From Anaerolineae bacterium (GTDB lineage Bacteria > Chloroflexota > Anaerolineae > B4-G1), in assembly GCA_030620125.1 (NCBI GenBank), contig JAUXFI010000081.1, positions 1 through 8,235 of the forward strand: DNA of 8,235 nt. Direction: 5' to 3'. The position numbers and the translations under genes were made by a program. The notes under the pieces are model-generated. The model searched no databases, was not told where the DNA came from, and was given only the letters and a program-made list of their open reading frames with translations. Within the stretch, counting starts at the first letter, position 1; each line of letters begins with the position of its first letter. Of this stretch, positions 1 to 7,191 are shown one piece after another.

Positions 1-3000
1 TCGCTGACCCATCCCGACCGGTTCCCTGCCGCGTCAAAGACCTGCACCGCCCAGGTGTGCGCCCCATCGGCAACAGGGGAGACCGTGTACGCCGACTGAG
101 TCGTCGTGTAGAGTTGCCCGTCCAGTTCCACCACGTAGGCCAGGGACGAACCGCCGTCCGGCGCGACCGGCTCCCACGTCAGGGTCACACCTGGCAATGT
201 ACAGACGGTGACGCCGCCCGTCGGCGTGATGAGCGCCGTGCCGGTGGGAGAGATCGTATCGTAAGTGAAAACGACCGCGGCAGGCGATGTCTCCACGCCC
301 TCGGTCGTCCAGGAACGGGCACGCAGCGAGTAGTCGTCGTCGGCCAGGGCAGGCGGCAGATCGTATGACCAGGTGATCGTCCCGCTGGCCGTCAACCAGG
401 TCGTCTCCGTCACCCAGTCGCCCACTCCCCAATACTGCCCGTCGCTGGCACGCTCGACCTGTACTTCCACCCTCTCGATTTCCGCCTCGAACGCCTCGGT
501 CGTGCCCTCAGAACGTGGTACGATGTTGTGGGCACTGCCGTGAATCGGGTTGCTGATCCTCGTGTTCGCAAACGCGGGCAAACAGAGATCCAGAAAATCC
601 AACACCCGCGCCATCACGTCGGGCCGAGCCTCGGGCCGGATCGTCTCGAAGGGAAAACCAAAGTACACCAGCCGCTCGCAGCCGTCCCCATATTGGACCG
701 CCGCCGTCCCCGTCAGGCCACCAGTATAGGTCAGCGCCGCCACGGAACCATTGACCGGCGTCAGTTGGTCCGGGCAGTCGGCGTCGTACATCCCCGGCGC
801 GTCGAAGCGGAAGGGGGACAATCCCTCAAAGATGGAGCCAGTGACCGCTGTGACCTCACAAGTCCCCGCGTCGTCCCCGGCATAGTCGGCCCGCAGCACA
901 TTGTTGTGAAAACCGGGATCAACCCCTAAATAGTCCAGGTGCCAGCCCACCTCCGTGCCGCTCAAAAACAGCGCCCCGCCGTCGCCCAGAAAGTCCGCCA
1001 GCAGCGCCCGCTCCGTCGCGTCCAGCGTCTCGCCGGGGGCAGACTCCTCCCCCAGGATCCAATCCAGCAGCGCGTAGTCGTTCAGGATAACCAGGCCCTC
1101 CTGTACGGCCTCGTTGCTGGCGCTGTCGAAGGAGTAGGAGATAACCTCCCCGTGCTGGATCACATAGTCGTACCGGTTCATCTGGTCGAGGAACATCCGC
1201 AGGTGCTCCTCGTCCGTCGGGGCATAGTAATCGGGCACCAGCATCGCGCTGTTGAGCCGGTCGAAACCATTGACCAACAGCACCCCGGCCCCGTCCCCCA
1301 CGCGCACCGCCAGCGTCTCGGTGGGCAAAGACTCGCCGCCCTCGTTGGTGGCAGTGACCCGCGCGAAGAGCAATTGCCCCTCCGAGAGACCGGTGAGGGT
1401 GTAAGCGTTGGTCGCCGTCACGGGCACGCCGTTCGACCAGCCCAGGCCGCCGGTGCTGGTGTAGACCCGGTAGCCGGTGGCCTCGTCGCCCACCAGACCG
1501 ACAGTATCGGTGAGGGGGGGCCGCCAGGAGACCCGCGCCTGCCCCGCGCCCACGTTTTGGACCGCCAGATGGGTCGGCGGCTCCGGCAGAAGCGTCAGAT
1601 CCACCCCGTCCCGCTGCTCAAAGTACTTGACGATGCCCTGGTAGACGGCGCGGGCAGTCAGCACATTGAAGCGCGGCTCCTTGAGTGCATCCGTGCTCTC
1701 TGGGTGGTCGTGGTAGGCCACCTCGATCAACGCGCCGGGCATACGCACCGCCTGGTCGTCGTCCCACAACTCGCGCAGTTCACCCAGATTCTTGCTGCGC
1801 TCGCCCAGATCAGCCCAGCCAGCGTCCCAGCCGGCGCGGATGTCGTGTACCAGCTCGTCGTGCACCACACCCCGCAAGGCAGCGCTGCCCTCGGTAACAG
1901 GCTTGCTCTCCCCGCTGTGGATGTAACTGACCGTGCCGCTGACGACCCACTGGTAACCATTGTAGCCGTTGGTGTGCCAGGAGATGTAGACCGCGTCCTC
2001 TCCGGTGCCGGCGTGCTCCCAGCGGGCGTACATCGGGCGGGCGACGATGTCATTGAAGTAGGGCCAGCCGTCAGGGTCCATCCCCAGCCGCTGGACGTGG
2101 TAATAGGCGCCCACCTCCCACCAGGGCTCGTCCGGCGGTTCCGGGGCTGCCGTCTCAATACCTGTCAGGTCGTCGAAGGTTCCCCCGCCGAAGCGGACCG
2201 CGTCGGCAACGACCACGTGACCGGCCAGCGTGGACTGGTTGGTCAGAACGACCCGCGCCTCCTCCCCGCCCCAGAAGCCAAAAGTGCCGAGGTAGTGCCA
2301 GGTGTCTCCATGCATCTGCTGGCTGACGAGAACCTCGGTAGTGCCTCCGGCGTGATGGACGGTGTAATGGACATCAGGAGCGCGGGTACTGTCCTGCCGG
2401 TACCAGACGTAGACAGCGTAGCGGCCATCGGCGGGCAGCGTGGCCGTCCAGACGGCGGTGGCGCTGGGATTGCCGACCACCGTCTCGGCCCAGCGGTAAT
2501 CGGTGCCCGCGTAGCCCGTGCTTGTGATAAGAGTGGTAGCCCACGCGCCTGTCTCGACGTATCCTGCGCCCAGGCCGGGGTCGTCGTTGTCCACCACCAC
2601 TTCCACACCGTTCATGTCCCGTTCCCGCACCGGAAAGACCCGCGCGCCGGCGTTCCACAGGTAGTGCAGCAGATACTGGTTGACCACCTCGGCGTTGTTG
2701 TGATCCTCAATGATGGGGCCGACGTAGGGAGGCCGCGGGTAGGGGATGCGCTGCACCCGCCAGCCATAGACACTCCACTCCCACCCGTGCCCCGCGCTGA
2801 CGTAGACAGTCTTGCCGCTGAGCGTGCCCTGCGGTTCCCCCCCCTCCATCCCCCCCAACAGGGGGGAAAGAGGCGAAGACAACGTTTCTTTGCGCGGCGC
2901 GGGCAGCGGCGGGAGGAAATCGGCCAGGGAGCGGAACTCGCGCGTCGCCGGATCCAGCGTTTCCACGCGCAAATCGCGCCAGCCCAGCGGCTCCAGCGTC

Positions 3001-3452
3001 GCTCCCACCTGCTCGACGATCTCCTCGACGGTCATCGCGTCCAGATCGGCCAGCGATTCGGCCGGCAGCGCCAGCCGCACGGTGAAGGTGGTATTGAGCG
3101 CATCCACGTCCTCCAGCACCGTCCCTTCGGGGATCGCTGAACGCAGGCCACGCGCCCGCTCCTCGGCGGTGGGGCCTGCCACGAGCGCCGCCAGCAGCGT
3201 CTCAGGCGCGACCCGTGTATCAGCGAGCGTCTTGACCCCGGCCCGCTCGACGCAGACCAGCCCCTGCTCAGACCAGAAACAGACCGGGCCAACCCCTCCC
3301 CCAGGCCATTCCAGCCGTTGGGGCCACTCTAGCCGTTGGGGCTGGTCTCCGACCACGCCCCCCCTGGCGGGTATTGGTCCCGTCCCCAACATCGCCTGCG
3401 CCAGCAGCGCAATCCCCACCACTATCCCCAAACGAACGATGCGGTGATCCAT
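1..3452 (-). CDS. Secreted multidomain N-acetylmuramoyl-L-alanine amidase (GerMN + split Amidase_3 + golvesin-like + FnIII/Ig), 3' end beyond window
   Basis: The frame is open from ATG 3452 to base 1 (at least 1150 residues), preceded by GGAG 8 nt upstream. Residues 1-30 look like a Sec signal peptide (R4, R7, then LGIVVGIALLAQAML) without a lipobox. Residues about 55-165 match the GerMN domain (LVAGPTAEERARGL). The zinc amidase core follows: H222 in VSAGHGW, E249 in IIEDHNN, H493 in ISWHTNG and catalytic E577 in ALIEVAYHDHP. Between E249 and H493, residues about 285-424 form a golvesin-C-terminal-like beta domain (starting VVVDNDDPG, ending VADAVRFGG), so the catalytic fold is interrupted. 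Then come FnIII (about 621-715), a glutamine-amidotransferase-like region (about 717-955) and Ig/FnIII modules to the edge. Predicted role: cleavage of the peptide stem from glycan in a cell wall, outside the cell. The enzyme class is well supported; the substrate and the C-terminal modules' ligands are unknown. Gene lies 32 bp after the upstream HhH gene, likely co-transcribed. Confidence 0.88.
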   Translation of the reverse strand, partial: MDHRIVRLGIVVGIALLAQAMLGTGPIPARGGVVGDQPQRLEWPQRLEWPGGGVGPVCFWSEQGLVCVERAGVKTLADTRVAPETLLAALVAGPTAEERARGLRSAIPEGTVLEDVDALNTTFTVRLALPAESLADLDAMTVEEIVEQVGATLEPLGWRDLRVETLDPATREFRSLADFLPPLPAPRKETLSSPLSPLLGGMEGGEPQGTLSGKTVYVSAGHGWEWSVYGWRVQRIPYPRPPYVGPIIEDHNNAEVVNQYLLHYLWNAGARVFPVRERDMNGVEVVVDNDDPGLGAGYVETGAWATTLITSTGYAGTDYRWAETVVGNPSATAVWTATLPADGRYAVYVWYRQDSTRAPDVHYTVHHAGGTTEVLVSQQMHGDTWHYLGTFGFWGGEEARVVLTNQSTLAGHVVVADAVRFGGGTFDDLTGIETAAPEPPDEPWWEVGAYYHVQRLGMDPDGWPYFNDIVARPMYARWEHAGTGEDAVYISWHTNGYNGYQWVVSGTVSYIHSGESKPVTEGSAALRGVVHDELVHDIRAGWDAGWADLGERSKNLGELRELWDDDQAVRMPGALIEVAYHDHPESTDALKEPRFNVLTARAVYQGIVKYFEQRDGVDLTLLPEPPTHLAVQNVGAGQARVSWRPPLTDTVGLVGDEATGYRVYTSTGGLGWSNGVPVTATNAYTLTGLSEGQLLFARVTATNEGGESLPTETLAVRVGDGAGVLLVNGFDRLNSAMLVPDYYAPTDEEHLRMFLDQMNRYDYVIQHGEVISYSFDSASNEAVQEGLVILNDYALLDWILGEESAPGETLDATERALLADFLGDGGALFLSGTEVGWHLDYLGVDPGFHNNVLRADYAGDDAGTCEVTAVTGSIFEGLSPFRFDAPGMYDADCPDQLTPVNGSVAALTYTGGLTGTAAVQYGDGCERLVYFGFPFETIRPEARPDVMARVLDFLDLCLPAFANTRISNPIHGSAHNIVPRSEGTTEAFEAEIERVEVQVERASDGQYWGVGDWVTETTWLTASGTITWSYDLPPALADDDYSLRARSWTTEGVETSPAAVVFTYDTISPTGTALITPTGGVTVCTLPGVTLTWEPVAPDGGSSLAYVVELDGQLYTTTQSAYTVSPVADGAHTWAVQVFDAAGNRSGWVS
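2837..2866. repeat. C8-C7-G6 homopolymer cluster within the amidase gene
   Basis: The plus strand shows C8 (2837-2844), C7 (2850-2856), the loop AACA and G6 (2861-2866), so C7 and G6 can form a GC-only hairpin. On the coding strand this gives the linker SPLLGGMEGGEPQG between the GerMN and amidase domains. It resembles the G-run-rich interspersed repeats seen in some Chloroflexota and cyanobacterial genomes (recollection, not a search). Confidence 0.75.
3304..3339. repeat. Tandem 18-bp repeat inside the amidase gene
   Basis: Two adjacent 18-bp units (3304-3321 and 3322-3339) agree at 16 positions. They encode QRLEWP twice in a row between the signal peptide and the GerMN domain. The duplication is in frame. 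Confidence 0.85.
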
Positions 3453-3484
3453 CTCACACTCTCCTCACAGGATGGCAGACCCGC

Positions 3485-3964
3485 TCACCCCGTGTGCGTT
3501 GGAGTTGGGCGCAGTTTCAGCGCCTCGATTCCACCCAACACTTTCTCCTCGCTCTTGACGCCCATTCCGGGCAAGTGGCGCAAGCGCCCTCCCCGCGCCG
3601 CCACTTCCAGCGCCTCGACACTGGTGATGCCCAGTTCCTCCCAGAACAGCGCCGCCCTCTTAGGGCCGACGTCGGGAACCTGGAGCATCGCCACCACCCC
3701 CTCCGGCACCTGCGCCTTTAGCTTCTCGTAAGCCTTCAGGCGACCCGTGCGCATCAACTCGTCAATCTTGGCCGCCAGCGTCTTGCCGATGCCGGGAATC
3801 GCCTCCAGTTCCCCAGCCCGCCAGACCTCCTCGATGGGCCGGTCCAGCGCAGCGACGTTCTCAGCGGCGCGCCGATACGCCGCAATGCGGTGATAGTTCT
3901 CCCCCTGGATGGCCAAGGTGTCCGCCATCGCTACAAAGATTTCGGCCACTTTCTGGTTTCTCAT
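3485..3964 (-). CDS. Stand-alone helix-hairpin-helix protein resembling the N-terminal part of PolX DNA polymerase
   Basis: 159 residues, ATG at 3964. Residues 1-50 (KVAEIFVAMADTLAIQGEN, then YHRIAAYRRAAENV) match the 8-kDa N-terminal domain of family X polymerases. Three HhH hairpins follow: IPGIGKTLAAKI (56-67), VPDVGPKRAALF (96-107) and LPGMGVKSEEKV (131-142). In bacterial PolX this segment continues into the palm and a PHP domain to about 570 residues; here the protein stops after residue 159 with LRPTPTHTG, so no polymerase catalytic carboxylates are present. It should be a DNA-binding protein, perhaps for gapped or flapped DNA, but not a polymerase. The frame is clean, so it looks like a genuine short gene and not an obvious decay product. 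It is first in a leftward unit with the amidase gene and has a strong-looking promoter at 3989-4017. Family assignment is firm; cellular role is inferred only. Confidence 0.85.
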   Translation of the reverse strand: MRNQKVAEIFVAMADTLAIQGENYHRIAAYRRAAENVAALDRPIEEVWRAGELEAIPGIGKTLAAKIDELMRTGRLKAYEKLKAQVPEGVVAMLQVPDVGPKRAALFWEELGITSVEALEVAARGGRLRHLPGMGVKSEEKVLGGIEALKLRPTPTHTG

Positions 3965-3988
3965 CCCACGACTCCAGATTCCTACCTG

Positions 3989-4017
3989 ATTATACTTCCA
4001 TCTTCACCGCTTGACAA
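3989..4017 (-). promoter_or_regulatory. Predicted sigma70-type promoter for the HhH-amidase unit
   Basis: Read leftward, TTGTCA (4017-4012) and TATAAT (3994-3989) are separated by exactly 17 nt. The -10 is a perfect consensus and the -35 has one mismatch. The start of transcription would fall near 3982, leaving a leader of about 18 nt before ATG 3964 with GGAG 7 nt upstream of that ATG. The -35 bases overlap those of the rightward promoter. Confidence 0.7.
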
Positions 4018-4039
4018 TGGGCCATTGGTACGATATTAT
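4011..4039 (+). promoter_or_regulatory. Predicted sigma70-type promoter for the HAD-DUF433-DUF5615-PHP unit
   Basis: TTGACA (4011-4016, perfect) and TATTAT (4034-4039, one mismatch) are spaced by 17 nt. Initiation 6-8 nt after the -10 would fall at about 4046-4047, on the A of the HAD start codon, so the mRNA is predicted to be leaderless. No Shine-Dalgarno sequence precedes ATG 4047, in agreement with this. Confidence 0.65.
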
Positions 4040-4046
4040 AGCGTCT

Positions 4047-5009
<963 letters not shown>

Positions 5010-5010
<1 letters not shown>

Positions 5011-5372
5011 TGCGGTTCAAGATTGACGAAAACCTGCCAATTGAATTTGCGACACTTCTCACCCAGACTGGTTACGACGCTGTGACTGTGACGTCTCAAG
5101 GAATGCAAGGCAAACCCGATCCGGTCATCGCAGACGTTTGTGTACGAGAAGGACGAGCACTGATTACACTGGATTTGGGCTTCGCGGACATCCGTGCCTA
5201 CCCACCACACCAATATCCAGGGATCCTTGCGCTACGAGTGAAACGACAGGATAAGAAGCACCTCATCCGAGTACTTGAACGTATTATCACAATGTTGAAA
5301 CAAGAGCCGGTCGAGGGGCGACTGTGGATCATAGAAGAAACGCAAGTCCGCATCCGTGGCGAGCAAATATAA
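5010..5372 (+). CDS. DUF5615 PIN-like (Mut7-C-like) toxin-like protein
   Basis: 120 residues from ATG 5010, which gives the typical start MRFKIDENLP and a 7-nt spacing from GGAG (4999-5002). ATG 5007, directly before, would add one Met and overlaps the upstream stop as ATGA. Motifs: D6-E7 in KIDENLP, D37 in KPDPVIAD, and ITLDLGFADIRAYPP with D55 and D60. PIN-like folds use a cluster of acidic residues to hold divalent metal for RNA cleavage. In relatives as I remember them the central motif often reads TLDLDFAD or TLDRDF; here that second acid is Gly (G57), which could weaken catalysis. The strict one-base overlap with the DUF433 gene suggests translational coupling. It is likely the toxin of the pair; activity is untested. 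Confidence 0.85.
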
Positions 5373-5394
5373 TTCCCCGATAAGGATATTACCA

Positions 5395-6447
5395 ATGAGC
5401 ATCTACGAATACGTCGGCAATCCCCACGTACATACCCCTTACTCGGACGGGCAAGCACTCCACGCCGAGGTCGCGCAGGCGGCGGCCGAGGCCGGGCTCG
5501 ACTTTGTCATCGTCACCGACCACAACGTGTGGGTGGATGGCTGCGAAGGCTACCACGGCAAGGTACTGCTCCTGGTGGGCGAGGAAGTCCACGACGTGCG
5601 CCGCCAGCCCCAGGCCAACCACCTCCTGGCCTACAACGCCGAGGCCGAGTTGGCCACGCTGGCCTCAGACCCGCAAGGGCTGATTGACGCGGTGAACCAG
5701 CGAGGCGGTTTCTGCTACCTGGCCCATCCCTTCGAGTACCCCAGCCCCGTCGGTCCCCACCTGGACGCCATCCCGTGGGCCGATTGGGACGTCACAGGAT
5801 ACACGGGGCTCGAAATCTGGAACTATATGTCCGAGTTCAAAGCACTCGCGCGCAATAAACCAATGGCGGTACTCTACGCCTATTTCCCTGGATTGGGCAT
5901 CACCGGGCCATTCCGGGCCACGCTGCGCCAGTGGGACCAACTGCTATCCCAGGGCAAGCGCGTCGCCGCCATCGGCGGGGCCGACGCCCACGGCAACACC
6001 TACTCACTGGGTCCCCTCAGCCGCGTGGTGTTCCCCTACACGCACCTGTTCCGCTGCGTCAACACCCACATTCTGACCGAGCGCCCCCTCAACGGCATCC
6101 TGGAGCACGACAAACCGCTGATCTACGACGCGCTGCGGAGCGGCCGCACCTGGGTCGGATACGATCTGCCAGCCTCGACCGCCGGCTTCCGCTTCCACGC
6201 CCGTAGCGGCGCCAATCACGCGCTGATGGGGGATGAACTGACACGCACAGGGGCAACCATCTTTGAGGTCCAGACTCCCCATAGCGCCGACATCTGCCTG
6301 GTGCACGATGGACAAATAGTCGCCCGGGCCAGGGGACAGCACTTGAAACACACCACCGCCGATCCGGGCGCGTATCGCGTCGAGGTGTATCGCAGCTATC
6401 AGGGTGGCCGCCGAGGCTGGATCTTTAGCAGCCCGATCTACACGTAG
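5395..6447 (+). CDS. PHP-domain metallohydrolase, CehA/McbA-like
   Basis: 350 residues from ATG 5395, with AAGGA 8 nt upstream; a GTG at 5356 lies inside the DUF5615 gene and is less likely. The metal ligands of the PHP fold are in order: H11 and H13 (NPHVHTPYSDG), D42-H43 (VTDHN), E63/E64 (VGEEVH), H111 (YLAHPFEYP), and D197 with H199 (GGADAHG). From about residue 225 a C-terminal beta region follows, a layout known from the CehA/McbA family. These are trinuclear-metal hydrolases acting on phosphoesters or, in CehA and McbA, carbamates; the substrate cannot be read from this sequence. No signal peptide is seen, so cytosolic. It is the last gene of the rightward unit, 22 nt after the DUF5615 gene, and ends before a strong terminator. 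GC content is much higher than in the two genes before it. Confidence 0.87.
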   Translation: MSIYEYVGNPHVHTPYSDGQALHAEVAQAAAEAGLDFVIVTDHNVWVDGCEGYHGKVLLLVGEEVHDVRRQPQANHLLAYNAEAELATLASDPQGLIDAVNQRGGFCYLAHPFEYPSPVGPHLDAIPWADWDVTGYTGLEIWNYMSEFKALARNKPMAVLYAYFPGLGITGPFRATLRQWDQLLSQGKRVAAIGGADAHGNTYSLGPLSRVVFPYTHLFRCVNTHILTERPLNGILEHDKPLIYDALRSGRTWVGYDLPASTAGFRFHARSGANHALMGDELTRTGATIFEVQTPHSADICLVHDGQIVARARGQHLKHTTADPGAYRVEVYRSYQGGRRGWIFSSPIYT

Positions 6448-6482
6448 TGACCCTGACACCAGCCAGGCGACCAAAACAGCAA

Positions 6483-6520
6483 GGCCGGTTCCACTCTACA
6501 CAGTAAAGGTGGAACCGGCC
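6483..6520. terminator. Bidirectional intrinsic terminator between PHP and ferredoxin genes
   Basis: GGCCGGTTCCAC (6483-6494) and GTGGAACCGGCC (6509-6520) form a perfect 12-bp stem with a 14-nt loop. A moderately T-rich tract follows on each strand (CTGTGTTTGTTGT rightward; TTGCTGTTTTGG leftward). It lies between two convergent stops, so it can end both transcripts. Confidence 0.85.
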
Positions 6521-6544
6521 CTGTGTTTGTTGTCTATCCACGAA

Positions 6545-6811
6545 CTATACGAGGTCCTTGCCCGACCCGCTTTCGAAAAAGTCGGCATTCTTCTGGATGG
6601 CGCCCTCAAACTCGTCAGGCACGTCATCTTCGTGAAAGATCGCCTCTTGCTCACACTCGGCCTCGCAGGAAGCACACTCGATGCAGTTCTCAGGATAAAT
6701 GTAGTAGGTCGGCCACTCGGCGTCATCTTCGACAAAGAAGATGGCGTCGCTTGGACAGGCCTCCACGCAAGAACCACAACGCTCGCACTGACTGGTGATT
6801 ACGTATGTCAT
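6545..6811 (-). CDS. 2[4Fe-4S] ferredoxin
   Basis: 88 residues from ATG 6811, with GGAGG (6826-6822) 10 nt upstream. Two complete cluster motifs are visible: C9, C12, C15, C19-P20 (CERCGSCVEACP) and C43, C46, C49, C53 (CIECASCEAECE). All eight ligands are present, so two [4Fe-4S] clusters are expected. The Pro that normally follows the last Cys is Glu in the second motif. The C-terminal third is acidic (HEDDVPDEFEG) and lies beyond the second cluster. It is a small soluble cytosolic electron carrier; its partner enzyme is not in this window. It is a single-gene unit, convergent with the PHP gene, with a predicted promoter at 6899-6926 and a leader of about 80 nt. Confidence 0.93.
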   Translation of the reverse strand: MTYVITSQCERCGSCVEACPSDAIFFVEDDAEWPTYYIYPENCIECASCEAECEQEAIFHEDDVPDEFEGAIQKNADFFESGSGKDLV

Positions 6812-6898
6812 TTCTCTTTTGCCTCCATTCTAGTATGATGTTTTTTGACCGCATGTCACCTCTCGTCGGTGAGGCTGGTTTCTCAAAGAACGGCCTCC

Positions 6899-6926
6899 AT
6901 TGTAACGAGATTTCAATCTTTGTCAA
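6899..6926 (-). promoter_or_regulatory. Predicted ferredoxin promoter with an inverted repeat in its spacer
   Basis: Read leftward, TTGACA (6926-6921, perfect) and TACAAT (6904-6899, one mismatch) are 16 nt apart. The spacer holds the inverted repeat AGATT-TC-AATCT (6908-6919, plus strand), a possible operator. Transcription would begin near 6892, giving a leader of about 80 nt that can form a small hairpin (TCACC/GGTGA, 6856-6872). Confidence 0.65.
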
Positions 6927-6978
6927 GGTATGCGCTGCTTCCGGTCACGCGACTCACTTACCGCGTTGCCGGTACCTG

Positions 6979-6987
6979 TGGTATAAT
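6979..6987 (+). promoter_or_regulatory. Predicted extended -10 promoter for the small membrane protein
   Basis: TGGTATAAT is a perfect extended -10 element (TGnTATAAT). No good -35 lies 16-18 nt upstream, which extended -10 promoters can do without. The start would be near 6994, about 45 nt before ATG 7039. It is divergent from the ferredoxin promoter. Confidence 0.55.
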
Positions 6988-7038
6988 CCCAAAAGGTCCA
7001 GATCGGTTCAAGCCCCGGCTCCAATTGGTGAAAGACAA

Positions 7039-7191
7039 ATGGTACCCGTGGAATATTTATTCGCTCAAAACCCCTACCCCTTCATCAGCGTAATCCTGAT
7101 CATCCTGGGACTGGCAATCACGTCTTACTTGTTGCAGGTCAAGGGCAAATCGAAAGCAACCCGAATAAATCCTCCGTCTATTTTGGAATAG
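7039..7191 (+). CDS. Small single-span membrane protein, unrecognised
   Basis: 50 residues from ATG 7039 to TAG at 7189-7191. The same frame is open further upstream (to 6805), but those codons cover the promoter and ferredoxin leader, so the internal ATG is preferred. After MVPVEYLFAQNPYP comes one hydrophobic helix (FISVILIILGLAITSYLLQV, about residues 15-34), then a basic tail (KGKSKATR). The positive tail suggests the C-terminus is in the cytoplasm and the N-terminus outside. The ribosome binding site is weak (GGTGAAAG). I do not recognise the family. A promoter directly upstream and plausible topology favour a real gene, but such short frames can be chance. It may be co-transcribed with the YihY/BrkB gene that begins 172 nt downstream. 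Confidence 0.55.
   Translation: MVPVEYLFAQNPYPFISVILIILGLAITSYLLQVKGKSKATRINPPSILE

Noticed and set aside
939..3140. Long plus-strand open frame of 733 codons
   Set aside because: It lies antisense to the amidase gene, whose opposite frame carries recognisable domains, a signal peptide and catalytic motifs. The plus-strand product is Val/Gln/Arg-rich without any family pattern, as expected of a high-GC shadow frame.
4011..4046. Upstream TTG start for the HAD gene
   Set aside because: The TTG is part of the predicted -35 box, and the extra 12 residues precede the normal N-terminal position of motif I.
5356..5394. Upstream GTG start for the PHP gene
   Set aside because: It lies within the DUF5615 coding end, whereas ATG 5395 has a ribosome binding site and gives the usual short lead to the HxH motif.
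6990..7026. tRNA-like 3' end (GGTTCAAGCCCCGGCTCCA)
   Set aside because: The flanking bases do not form a T stem, and no matching acceptor or anticodon arm is found upstream.
6971..7051. GGTACC(T/C)GTGG occurring twice, 70 bp apart
   Set aside because: The 10-of-11 match is short, its surroundings differ, and one copy lies in the promoter and the other in coding sequence; chance is likely.
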